Shown: positions 1 through 7,543 of the stretch, piece by piece | How positions within the stretch are numbered: the stretch's first letter is position 1 | Layout of the letters: the number at the start of each line of letters is the position of its first letter | Assembly (NCBI GenBank): GCA_016714445.1 | Contig: JADJNF010000008.1 | Span: 248,001 to 312,000 of the forward strand | Direction: 5' to 3' | DNA length: 64,000 nt | From: Saprospiraceae bacterium | GTDB taxonomy: Bacteria > Bacteroidota > Bacteroidia > Chitinophagales > Saprospiraceae | Translations under genes and position numbers: made by a program | Notes under the pieces: generated by a model | The model's input: only the letters and a program-made list of their open reading frames with translations | What the model was told of the DNA's origin: nothing | Databases searched by the model: none

Positions 1-1
1 T

Positions 2-1852
2 TCAGGTCAAATCATCAGACGGACTGTCGCTGTTTTGTATAATTTATCTTATGCTAATACATCCGCTCCTCTGCAAGATATCATGCAAAAGGTTGCCCCT
101 TCCTTATCGGCTCACAATGACTATATATTTATGAATACTTCTTTGATTAAAAGAGTAAAATATATTTGGGATAACCAAAAATCTTTACACTTGAAAGGAG
201 AGAAATTCAAATTACTTGAATTGTATTATAAAGCATTTGTTCGTAATGGCGCAAATCTTAAGTCAAACGAGAAAAAGCGAGTAGCAGAAATTAATCAAAA
301 GCTTTCGTTGCTCAGTCTGCAGTTTGGCAAAAACATACTTGATACAATCAATGACTACAAACTAATCATCACAGATAAAGCTGATCTGGCCGGTCTTACA
401 GAAGATTTGATAGCTGCTGCTTCTGACAATGCGTCTAAAGCAGGACACCCCGGGAAATGGATTTTTACCCTTCAAAACGCCAGTGTTATGCCATTTCTAC
501 AGTATTCAGAGCATAGATCACTCCGTCAAACCATTTGGGAAGCATATACCAATAAAGGCAATAATGGTGATGATTTTGACAACAATAATATAGTTTTTGA
601 AATAATAAAACTTCGTGCCGAAAAAGCAAATATTTTGGGCTATTCCAGTCATGCACACTATGTCCTGGAAGAACAAATGGCCAAATCGCCGGATCAGGTG
701 TATGATCTGTTAAATAAATTATGGTCGCCTGCCAACCAAGTAGCAAAGGCTGAAGCCGGCGAACTGCAACAAATGATTCGTCAGGAAGGACACAATTACA
801 AACTCAAAGCCTGGGATTGGAGATATTATGCAGAAAAACTTCGTAAACAAAAATATGATCTGGATGAATTAGCCATGAAACCTTATTTTTCTTTACATCA
901 GGTACAAAATGGTGTTTTTGATACTGCCAAGAAACTGTATGGTCTTTCATTTGTAGAAGTGGTGAATCTGCCGGTGTATCATCAAGATGTAAAAGCATAT
1001 GTAGTCACCCAAAACGGAAATAAAAAAATTGGTATCCTATATCTGGATTTTTTCCCGCGCGATACCAAACAGGGAGGAGCCTGGATGACAAGTTATGTTT
1101 CGCAAGACAAAACAGGCAAAAAAAGAACCCTTCCGGTAATATCCATTGTCTGCAATTTCACCAAACCTGTAGGTAATACTCCTTCCCTATTGACATTTGA
1201 TGAGGTGAATACATTTTTTCACGAATTTGGCCATGCTCTGCACGGTTTGCTATCTGATGTGACCTATCATTCACTTGCAGGTACCAATGTTCCAACTGAT
1301 TTCGTAGAACTACCTTCACAAATTCTGGAAAACTGGTGCGCAGAGCGCGATGTTCTGAAAACGTATGCATTTCACTACAAAACCGGTGAATCCATACCAG
1401 ATGACTTAATCACCAAAATGGACACAAGTAGTAAATACGGACAGGGATTTGCTACTGTAGAATACCTGGCTGCCTGCATGTTGGATATGGGCTATCATAC
1501 TCTAAAAGATGGAAATATAGCTGAAATTCAAAAATTTGAAAAAGAGACTTTACTCAAGATAGATTTAATTGAGGAAATTATACCAAGGTATCGAAGTACC
1601 TATTTCAGTCACATTTTTGCAGGAGGATATTCATCCGGCTACTATAGTTATATCTGGTCAGAAGTATTGGATGCAGATGCTTTTTCAGTATTTAAAACGA
1701 AAGGCCTCTTTGACAAAGATACAGCAGATTCTTTTCGAAAAAATATTCTGGAAAGAGGTGGTTCTGCAGATCCTATGAAGTTATACATTAAATTCAGAGG
1801 GAAAAAACCTGATATTGGACCATTACTGGACAAAAGAGGATTGGTCGGATGA
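2..1852 (+). CDS. M3 family metallopeptidase (oligopeptidase/Dcp-like), 5' truncated by window edge
   Basis: Zinc oligopeptidase of the M3 (thimet oligopeptidase / peptidyl-dipeptidase Dcp) family, which degrades short peptides. The HEFGH zinc motif is at 1220-1234 and the third ligand is probably the Glu at 1307-1309 in 'FVELPSQ'. The reading frame is open to base 2; a TTG at 35 could be read as a start, but the residues before it (frame 2-34) continue the typical M3 N-terminal lobe, so the true start lies outside the window. About 610 residues are present of a family that usually has 680-710. The stop overlaps the next gene by 4 bp (ATGA), suggesting translational coupling. Family assignment is firm; Dcp versus oligopeptidase A is not decidable here. 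Confidence 0.93.
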   Translation, partial: SGQIIRRTVAVLYNLSYANTSAPLQDIMQKVAPSLSAHNDYIFMNTSLIKRVKYIWDNQKSLHLKGEKFKLLELYYKAFVRNGANLKSNEKKRVAEINQKLSLLSLQFGKNILDTINDYKLIITDKADLAGLTEDLIAAASDNASKAGHPGKWIFTLQNASVMPFLQYSEHRSLRQTIWEAYTNKGNNGDDFDNNNIVFEIIKLRAEKANILGYSSHAHYVLEEQMAKSPDQVYDLLNKLWSPANQVAKAEAGELQQMIRQEGHNYKLKAWDWRYYAEKLRKQKYDLDELAMKPYFSLHQVQNGVFDTAKKLYGLSFVEVVNLPVYHQDVKAYVVTQNGNKKIGILYLDFFPRDTKQGGAWMTSYVSQDKTGKKRTLPVISIVCNFTKPVGNTPSLLTFDEVNTFFHEFGHALHGLLSDVTYHSLAGTNVPTDFVELPSQILENWCAERDVLKTYAFHYKTGESIPDDLITKMDTSSKYGQGFATVEYLAACMLDMGYHTLKDGNIAEIQKFEKETLLKIDLIEEIIPRYRSTYFSHIFAGGYSSGYYSYIWSEVLDADAFSVFKTKGLFDKDTADSFRKNILERGGSADPMKLYIKFRGKKPDIGPLLDKRGLVG

Positions 1853-2625
1853 AATATTTAAGTGTCGTCATCGCTTATTATAAAAATCCAGCTGCGCTTA
1901 GTTTAATTATCAAAGCATTGGAACGCCAGTCTTACCAAAACTTTGAAATTATCATTGCTGAAGATGATAAAAAAAGCGATTTTGATTTTTTGGTAAATCA
2001 AAACTTAAAGCATAAGATCAAACATGTATTTCAGTCAGAAGATACAGGTTTCAGAAAAAATGCAGCATTGAATAAAGCCCTGGCAATTTCCGAAGGCAAT
2101 CATCTGGTATTCATCGATGGAGATTGTATTCCACACCATCACTTTCTAAAGGCTTATTCCGGACATCTGACAGATGAAAACATTTGTTTTGGCAGGCGCG
2201 TCATGATTAGTCCCAAACTTACGTCAGCACTGTATCATACAGGAGATTTAGGTCTTCTTAACTTTGCTACTATTTTTTTCTCTGGCTCAAAAAGACTGAA
2301 ATATTTAATTTACCTTCCTTTAATCATTCAAAAACGGGAATCGGGCATGTGGGGACACAACTGGGGAGTAGCAAAAAAACATCTGCTGGATATAAATGGT
2401 TTTGACGAAGATTATCAGACAGCAGGGGTTGGTGAAGATGTCGATGTGGAATGGAGACTATTGTCCAAGGGACTTAAACTGTATTCTATAAGATTTGCAG
2501 CTATCCAATTTCATCTTCATCACAAAGAAAACTACAACAGGGAAGATGTTCAAAAAGGAAAAAAATTGCTATTACAAAAACAAAAAGATGGATTTATAAG
2601 ATGTAAAAATGGTTTGATCAAATAG
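1849..2625 (+). CDS. Glycosyltransferase family 2 protein
   Basis: A 258-residue GT-A fold glycosyltransferase. The N-terminus 'LSVVIAYYKNP' is the usual GT2 start of the nucleotide-sugar binding fold; 'FIDGDC' near residue 90 is the DxD metal/UDP-sugar motif; 'GFDEDY..GEDVDVEWRL' near residues 184-204 is the acceptor-side motif of the galactosyltransferase-like GT2 C-terminal region. No membrane segment is evident. Its ATG overlaps the stop of the M3 peptidase gene, so the two are probably co-transcribed. Probable role is transfer of a sugar to a cell-surface glycan; donor and acceptor cannot be read from sequence. A dispersed repeat begins 5 nt after the stop. Confidence 0.9.
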   Translation: MKYLSVVIAYYKNPAALSLIIKALERQSYQNFEIIIAEDDKKSDFDFLVNQNLKHKIKHVFQSEDTGFRKNAALNKALAISEGNHLVFIDGDCIPHHHFLKAYSGHLTDENICFGRRVMISPKLTSALYHTGDLGLLNFATIFFSGSKRLKYLIYLPLIIQKRESGMWGHNWGVAKKHLLDINGFDEDYQTAGVGEDVDVEWRLLSKGLKLYSIRFAAIQFHLHHKENYNREDVQKGKKLLLQKQKDGFIRCKNGLIK

Positions 2626-2629
2626 AACC

Positions 2630-2732
2630 TATACCGACGAGAATTTATTTTTCAAAAAATTCTGTCGCCATTATACTCATCATCTATAAATTGGAAAATG
2701 AAATTTTCGCAAACCAATTTATTTTGAGTATA
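2630..2732 (+). repeat. Dispersed two-hairpin repeat, copy 1
   Basis: About 103 bp made of two imperfect palindromes. Hairpin A (2630-2675) has arms CGACGAGAATTT and AAATTCTGTCG with a one-base bulge. Hairpin B (2672-2732) has outer arms TATACTCA and TGAGTATA and inner arms TAAATTGG and CCAATTTA. Close relatives occur at 7183-7282 (opposite strand) and 32508-32610 (same strand). It begins 5 nt after the GT2 stop codon. No open reading frame is present, so it looks like a REP- or MITE-type non-autonomous element. Confidence 0.8.
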
Positions 2733-2841
2733 AAAATCAAAAATGATAATCAATTGCATTTGCATTTTGTCCGTTGAATGATGAAATAATAAATATTAAT
2801 ATTGTCCTGAATAAAAATTCTGCATTTTTTATCATTTTAAC

Positions 2842-2872
2842 TTGGATATTCCAAACGTTTCTGATAAGTTTG
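2842..2872 (+). promoter_or_regulatory. Bacteroidota-type promoter of the aromatic amino acid operon
   Basis: A TTG at 2842-2844 (-33 element), 20 nt, then TAAGTTTG at 2865-2872 matching the -7 consensus TAnnTTTG. The spacing is within the 19-21 nt usual for this phylum. The predicted start point is at about 2877-2880, which is on or right beside the ATG of the leader peptide, so the leader mRNA may be leaderless. Motif and spacing are seen directly; activity is inferred. Confidence 0.7.
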
Positions 2873-2876
2873 CGGC

Positions 2877-2945
2877 ATGAATAGTAATCACTCCACATTT
2901 GCGGGCTTTTATTTTTGGTACTTTTATTTCTGTGAAATGAGGTAA
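2877..2945 (+). CDS. Aromatic-rich leader peptide (attenuation sensor) of the pheA operon
   Basis: A 22-codon ORF, ATG at 2877-2879 and TAA at 2943-2945. Residues 11-18 (2907-2930) are FYFWYFYF, eight consecutive aromatic codons, with a further Phe at residue 8. It lies right after a Bacteroidota promoter and 31 nt before a rho-independent terminator placed ahead of pheA. This is the arrangement of phe/trp-type leader peptides: ribosomes stall at the aromatic codons when charged tRNA-Phe, -Tyr or -Trp is scarce. Mixed Phe, Tyr and Trp codons fit an operon that makes both the phenylalanine and tyrosine branches plus the entry step of the pathway. No Shine-Dalgarno is visible; translation may be leaderless. 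Confidence 0.85.
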   Translation: MNSNHSTFAGFYFWYFYFCEMR

Positions 2946-2993
2946 CAGGGCTTTAATTGTAAATGTGTCAATTATAAAAAAAGGAGTTCTGTT
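2944..2993 (+). promoter_or_regulatory. Antiterminator stem of the aromatic attenuator
   Basis: AACAGGGCTTT (2944-2954) can pair with AAGGAGTTCTGTT (2983-2993 plus flank), using four G-U pairs. This would sequester the left arm of the downstream terminator. AACAGG at 2944-2949 repeats AACAGG of the terminator's right arm at 2999-3004, so the two compete for the same CTGTT. The upstream strand overlaps the leader stop codon: a ribosome that finishes the peptide covers it and allows termination; one stalled on the aromatic run leaves it free. Pairing was worked out by eye. Confidence 0.7.
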
Positions 2994-3014
2994 ACAAAAA
3001 CAGGCTCCTTTTTT
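2977..3014 (+). terminator. Rho-independent terminator (attenuator) before pheA
   Basis: Outer stem AAAAAAGGAG (2977-2986) with CTCCTTTTTT (3005-3014), inner stem CTGTT (2989-2993) with AACAG (2999-3003), and a T run at the 3' end. It lies between the leader peptide and pheA, 32 nt before the pheA ATG, so it must be read through for operon expression. Confidence 0.85.
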
Positions 3015-3046
3015 AGTTTAACAAACAGATAAATAAAAAGTAAATC

Positions 3047-3925
3047 ATGAAAATCGAACCACCTTTAAGGATTGCAGTGCAGGGATATCCGGGATCGTTT
3101 CACGATGTGGCCGCCAGAAGATTTTGGCCTGACAAAAATTTGGTTCTGATACCGGCAGACTCCTTTGACATACTTGCACAACGATTGCGGGATGGCATAG
3201 CAGATATGGCTGTGATGGCAATTGAAAACTCAATAGCAGGATCGATACTTCAGAACTACCGTATACTGCGGGAAAACGGTTTCTGGGTAAGTGGAGAAAT
3301 ATATCTGAGAATCAAACACAATCTGCTGGGAGTAAAAGGTAGTACCTTGGATGATGTCAAAGAAGTGGCGTCTCACCCAATGGCAATCAACCAGTGTCGT
3401 CAATTTTTAAGTCAATATCCGCATTGGAAGATAGTAGAATCAGAAGATACTGCTTTAAGCGCACAACACGTTGCAGACAAAAATAAAAAATCAAAGGCGT
3501 GTATTGCCAGCGCAGATGCGGCTGATATTTACCATCTGCAAAATATGGCTCCGGGAATAGAGACCAACAAAACCAATTATACCAGATTTTTTATTGTTAA
3601 TAAAACTCAGGTTGATGTTTCTGACGATGTTGACAAAGCATCCGTTTACATCAGAGTGCCAGATAAGAAGGGACAATTATTAAAAGTATTGCAGGTGATT
3701 CAGGATCATGATCTTAATATGAGTAAACTTCAATCATTCCCAGTAGTAGGAAGTTTTAGAGAATACTTTTTTCATCTTGATATCGAATTTGATCATATCT
3801 CTCAATATCTGGGATTAAAAGAAGATCTGCTTAATCTTACGTTTGAGTATGATGAAACCGGTATTTATAAACGGGCAGATATTACTTCTATCCTTGAAAA
3901 ACAACAAAATTATACCATAATATGA
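3047..3925 (+). CDS. pheA: Prephenate dehydratase
   Basis: Converts prephenate to phenylpyruvate, the committed step to phenylalanine. 292 residues, monofunctional. Residues 8-185 form the PDT domain; the catalytic Thr-Arg-Phe is at 179-181 in 'YTRFF'. Residues about 198-275 form the ACT regulatory domain that normally binds phenylalanine ('GQLLKVLQVI..LNMSKLQSFPV'), so feedback inhibition is expected. It is the first gene after the attenuator and overlaps the aminotransferase gene by 4 bp. No fused chorismate mutase domain; in this operon that activity is on the DAHP synthase polypeptide. Confidence 0.96.
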   Translation: MKIEPPLRIAVQGYPGSFHDVAARRFWPDKNLVLIPADSFDILAQRLRDGIADMAVMAIENSIAGSILQNYRILRENGFWVSGEIYLRIKHNLLGVKGSTLDDVKEVASHPMAINQCRQFLSQYPHWKIVESEDTALSAQHVADKNKKSKACIASADAADIYHLQNMAPGIETNKTNYTRFFIVNKTQVDVSDDVDKASVYIRVPDKKGQLLKVLQVIQDHDLNMSKLQSFPVVGSFREYFFHLDIEFDHISQYLGLKEDLLNLTFEYDETGIYKRADITSILEKQQNYTII

Positions 3926-5120
3926 TTGCTCCAGCAAAAAGACTGAATGATGTAACCACGTACTATTTTGCGCGTAAGCTGGCGGAAATAGATGGTATGA
4001 ATAAAGACGGAGGAGCTGCAGTCATAAATCTTGGCATAGGTAGTCCCGATCTTTTTCCTCCTCAGCAAGTAGTGGATCAACTACTGCAATCGCTTGAAGC
4101 AGATGATGCCCATAAATATCAATCGTATAAAGGAATTCCTGCATTAAGGAAAGCATTTTCTACCTGGTATAATACACATTTTGGTGTCAATATACATCCT
4201 GATACCGAGATATTACCTTTGATAGGTTCCAAGGAAGGAGTCATGCACGTTAGTATGTCATTTCTGGATCCGGGTGATGAAGTACTTGTCCCGAATCCTG
4301 GTTATCCTTCCTATGCGATGTGTACCAGGCTTGCAGGAGGTGTGCCGGTAGATATGCCGCTACAAGAGACTTTAGGATGGAAACCGGATCTTCAGCAACT
4401 AAGAAAAATGGATCTAAGTAAAGTAAAGCTCATGTGGCTCAACTATCCCAATATGCCAACAGGCGCGAAAGCTGACCATACTTTTTCACTGAACTCGTCT
4501 CATTTGCTAAAGAACATAATATCCTTATTTGTCATGACAATCCGTATACTTTTATACTGAATGACCATCCTTTGAGTATCTTTAATGCGCCTGATGCTGA
4601 TGAAGTTGCCATTGAATTAATTTCACTCAGTAAGTGCTATAATATGGCCGGCTGGAGAGTGGGTGCAGTCATCGGGGCCAAACCATATATTGATACGATC
4701 ATGACATTCAGGAGTAACATGGATTCAGGGATGTTCAAACCAATTCAGGAAGCTGCAGCTGTAGCACTCGGCATGGGTAGAGACTGGATAGAAAACCTGA
4801 ATAGTCAATATCAGCAAAGAAAGGATGCAGCTTGTGATATTATGGATTACTTGCAATTAGAACACGATAAAAATGGTGCAGGACTATTTGTCTGGGGAAA
4901 AATAAAGGACTTAAACCTTGATTCCGAAGCTTTGGCCAATAAGATTCTGTATGATTCCAGGGTATTTATTACACCCGGTCATATTTTCGGATCTCAGGGG
5001 AATCAGTATCTCAGGATTTCACTGTGCAGTCCCGTAGAAGATATGCATGCTGCTTTGGACAGAATAAAAATCGGATCAGAGAAATACTCTTCTTCCTTAA
5101 ATTCTTCAACTGCCTTATGA
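3922..5120 (+). pseudogene. PLP-dependent aminotransferase (class I/II), split by a 1-nt frameshift
   Basis: Fold-type I aminotransferase, probably the aromatic aminotransferase of the operon acting on phenylpyruvate/hydroxyphenylpyruvate or prephenate (inference from context). The N-terminal part (3922-4560) has 'NLGIGSPDLFPP' and 'PNPGYPSY'; the C-terminal part has the PLP-lysine motif 'SLSKCYNMAGWRVG' near 4630. After about 4486 the coding frame shifts: the other frame reads 'FTELVSFAKEHNILICHDN' and rejoins the C-terminal ORF without a break. Adding one T to the T5 run at 4482-4486 restores a 399-residue protein, normal for the family. Either a real null mutation or a homopolymer error; all flanking genes are intact. 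Overlaps pheA and tyrA by 4 bp each. Confidence 0.88.
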
Positions 5121-5956
5121 AGATCACGGTGATTGGTTTGGGATTGATAGGCGGATCGATGGCAAAAGATCTGAAGTCACAGTTGAATGTTCATGTTTGT
5201 GGGGTAGACGAGTCATCCGATCACATCAAATTAGCTTTGGAAATGGGTTTGGTCCATTCTATAGCGACATTGGATGAAGGTCTGGATGGTGCAGAAATAG
5301 TAATCATTTCGATACCGGTAGATAAAATAGAAGTATTACTGACGTCTGTATTGGATAAAATAGGTGAGCGTACTACAGTGGTAGACGTTGGGTCAACAAA
5401 AGCTCAAATTTGCCATACGATCAGTAACCACAGAAAAAGAAGCAGATTTGTCGCAGCACATCCTCTGGCCGGAACTGAATTTTCAGGACCGACAGCAGCA
5501 CTTAAGGGACTTTTTCAAGACAAAAAAAACATCATTTGTGAAAGTGAAAAGTCTGCCCCTGATGCGATAGATACTGCTTTGCGGTTGTTTGAAAGTCTGG
5601 GAATGATCACCACTTTTATGACTCCGGACGAGCATGATAAACATTTGGCGTATGTATCTCATTTGTCCCATGTCAGTTCATTTATGTTGGGGCTGACTGT
5701 TTTGGATATTGAGAAAGATGAAAAACAAATTTTTGATCTGGCTGGCACAGGATTTGCAAGTACTGTCAGACTGGCCAAGAGTAATCCAAAAACATGGTCA
5801 GCCATTTTTGGTAAAAACAAAAAATATCTTGTCGAGGCCCTTGACAGTTACATTTTACATCTTGAAAATTTCAGAAAATACATTGAAGAAGATAATACCA
5901 TCGCTACAGAAGAACTGATCACGGCAAGCAATGACATCAAAAGAATATTGAAATAA
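5117..5956 (+). CDS. tyrA: Prephenate dehydrogenase
   Basis: Oxidative decarboxylation of prephenate to 4-hydroxyphenylpyruvate, the tyrosine branch. The start chosen is ATG 5117 ('MKITVIGLGLIGGS'), which overlaps the aminotransferase stop and puts the NAD-binding glycine loop at residues 6-13; the longer frame from 5024 lies within the upstream gene. 280 residues, with 'HPLAGTEFSG' (substrate pocket) and 'HLAYVSHLSH' helices typical of TyrA. No C-terminal ACT domain, so tyrosine feedback, if any, acts through the core domain or through the operon attenuator. Confidence 0.95.
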   Translation: MKITVIGLGLIGGSMAKDLKSQLNVHVCGVDESSDHIKLALEMGLVHSIATLDEGLDGAEIVIISIPVDKIEVLLTSVLDKIGERTTVVDVGSTKAQICHTISNHRKRSRFVAAHPLAGTEFSGPTAALKGLFQDKKNIICESEKSAPDAIDTALRLFESLGMITTFMTPDEHDKHLAYVSHLSHVSSFMLGLTVLDIEKDEKQIFDLAGTGFASTVRLAKSNPKTWSAIFGKNKKYLVEALDSYILHLENFRKYIEEDNTIATEELITASNDIKRILK

Positions 5957-5990
5957 TTAATTTATACATAAGAATCTAAAATAAAATATC

Positions 5991-7052
5991 ATGAATTGGA
6001 TCAACAACGGTAAAAAACCCATACTAATAGCAGGACCATGCAGTGCTGAGACAGAAGAGCAGGTCATTCAAACGGCTACCAGATTATTTCGTACCGGAAA
6101 AGTAGATGTACTCAGGGCAGGCATCTGGAAACCACGCACAAGGCCCGGTGCATTTGAAGGTATTGGTACCAAAGGTTTGCCTTGGCTGCAAAAAGCTAAA
6201 GAACTTACCGGACTTCCCGTAGCTGTGGAGGTAGCTAAAGCGTCTCATGTAGAATTATGTCTGGAGTTTGGCATTGATATACTTTGGATAGGCGCAAGGA
6301 CCACGGTCAATCCATTTGCTGTACAGGAAATTGCAGATGCGCTAAAAGGAGTAGACATTCCTGTTCTAGTTAAAAATCCTATCAATCCTGACCTGGCTCT
6401 TTGGCTGGGTGGAATGGAACGTTTGCAAAATGCAGGACTTACCAGATTGGGTGCAATACATCGTGGTTTTTCATCTGCTGGCGAAAAGATATATCGCAAC
6501 CGACCGCAGTGGCAGATAGCCATAGATTTTAAAACCGCCATGCCAGAACTTCCAATGATCAATGACCCCAGTCACATCACAGGTAGAAGAGACATGTTAT
6601 TTAAAGTAGCTCAGAAAGCAATGGACCTTAATTTTGACGGATTGATGATCGAGTCACACATCACGCCTGATACAGCCTGGAGTGATGCAGCACAGCAGAT
6701 CACCCCGGAAGTATATGGGCAGTTGATCAGCGACCTGGTCATAAGAGACAATGATCCGAAAGATCTCAAGGAGAAAACAAAACTCGACCGCATGCGTAAG
6801 GAAATAGATATGATCGACGAAGAAATCATGAATATCCTTGCATCACGCATGAAGATAGCTAGAGAAATCGGTCTGTACAAAAAAGAAAATAATATGACTA
6901 TACTTCAGAGCGAGCGTTGGAAAGAAGTGTTGTCTAAATTTGTATCTCGCGGTACCCAAAACGGATTGGGCGAAGAGTTTATAACACGTGTGATAAAGTC
7001 TATACATGATGAGAGCATTGAACAGCAAGAGAGGGTGTTGACGGGGGAGTAG
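5991..7052 (+). CDS. Bifunctional DAHP synthase (type I-beta) / chorismate mutase
   Basis: Fusion of the first step of the shikimate pathway with the branch-point mutase. Residues 1-260 form a KDOP/DAHP synthase-like barrel: 'IAGPCSAE' (residues 14-21), 'RAGIWKPRTRPGAFEG', 'IGART', 'KNPINPD' and 'DPSHITGRRD'. Residues about 268-345 are an AroQ-type chorismate mutase ('LDRMRKEIDMIDEEIMNILASRM'). The mutase is C-terminal, the reverse of Bacillus AroA; this order is common in Bacteroidota. Last gene of the operon, 34 nt after tyrA. Together with pheA and tyrA it covers pathway entry, chorismate to prephenate and both terminal branches. Confidence 0.95.
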   Translation: MNWINNGKKPILIAGPCSAETEEQVIQTATRLFRTGKVDVLRAGIWKPRTRPGAFEGIGTKGLPWLQKAKELTGLPVAVEVAKASHVELCLEFGIDILWIGARTTVNPFAVQEIADALKGVDIPVLVKNPINPDLALWLGGMERLQNAGLTRLGAIHRGFSSAGEKIYRNRPQWQIAIDFKTAMPELPMINDPSHITGRRDMLFKVAQKAMDLNFDGLMIESHITPDTAWSDAAQQITPEVYGQLISDLVIRDNDPKDLKEKTKLDRMRKEIDMIDEEIMNILASRMKIAREIGLYKKENNMTILQSERWKEVLSKFVSRGTQNGLGEEFITRVIKSIHDESIEQQERVLTGE

Positions 7053-7478
7053 TAATCGATTAGGTGTAAAATGAAATCACAAATCAGATATAAGTCTATA
7101 TAAATGGTTTAGAAATTATTTGGTTTACATTTGAACTTATGTACGAATATATAGTCTGTTGGTCAAAACGTTAGCGTTCATGTTTTACTCAAATTAAATT
7201 GGTTTGTTAAAATCTAGTTAGTTAATTTATTTTGATTATAATACCGATAGAATTTTTTACAAAATAAATTCTCGTCGGCATAGCATACAAGAATAATAAT
7301 AAAAAAAGTTAACATGTCAACCATTTTTATTTTTTTCCTTTAATGTAAAGATATCAACAATTGAAAAGGTACAATTAGGCATTAATACAATTATATTGGT
7401 GTACACACAAACGCCATATCATATACTTTATATCAGAAACAATAATGTACAATGCAACGATCAGATTGTATAAAACGT
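7053..7478. other. Intergenic region between the aromatic operon and the IS element
   Basis: No plausible gene or clear terminator was seen in this AT-rich stretch. Its only recognisable content is copy 3 of the dispersed repeat (7183-7282). Confidence 0.6.
7183..7282 (-). repeat. Dispersed two-hairpin repeat, copy 3 (inverted)
   Basis: Reads on the minus strand in the same order as copies 1 and 2. TACTCAAATTAAATTGGTTTG at its left end is the complement of the hairpin B end of the other copies, and 7237-7282 is the complement of hairpin A (arms GCCGACGAGAATTT and AAATTCTATCGGT on the minus strand). It diverges more in hairpin B, where the right arm is degraded. It lies about 200 bp from the left end of the IS256 element. 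Confidence 0.72.
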
Positions 7479-7486
7479 AAGGATAA
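7479..7486. repeat. Target site duplication, left copy
   Basis: AAGGATAA directly abuts the left IS end and is repeated exactly at 8844-8851. Eight bp is the usual duplication length for IS256-family insertion. Confidence 0.8.
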
Positions 7487-7511
7487 GAGCTCGTGCATAA
7501 TTTTGTGTTTA
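7487..7511 (+). repeat. IS256-family terminal inverted repeat, left
   Basis: 25 nt matching the complement of 8819-8843 at about 17 positions, including an unbroken 11-nt block TTTTGTGTTTA at the inner side. Confidence 0.75.
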
Positions 7512-7543
7512 AGAAAAATCAAATTTAATTTCACGGGACGCTG

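Noticed and set aside
4470..4580. Programmed frameshift in the aminotransferase gene
   Set aside because: The T5 run lacks a classical slippery heptamer with a following stimulatory structure, and stops appear soon after in the original frame. Mutation or sequencing error is simpler.
5024..5116. N-terminal extension of tyrA
   Set aside because: The extra 31 residues are encoded by the aminotransferase's 3' end in another frame; ATG 5117 begins the Rossmann fold.
6245..6562. 105-residue ORF on the minus strand inside the DAHP synthase gene
   Set aside because: Antisense shadow of a clearly conserved gene; no family similarity recognised.
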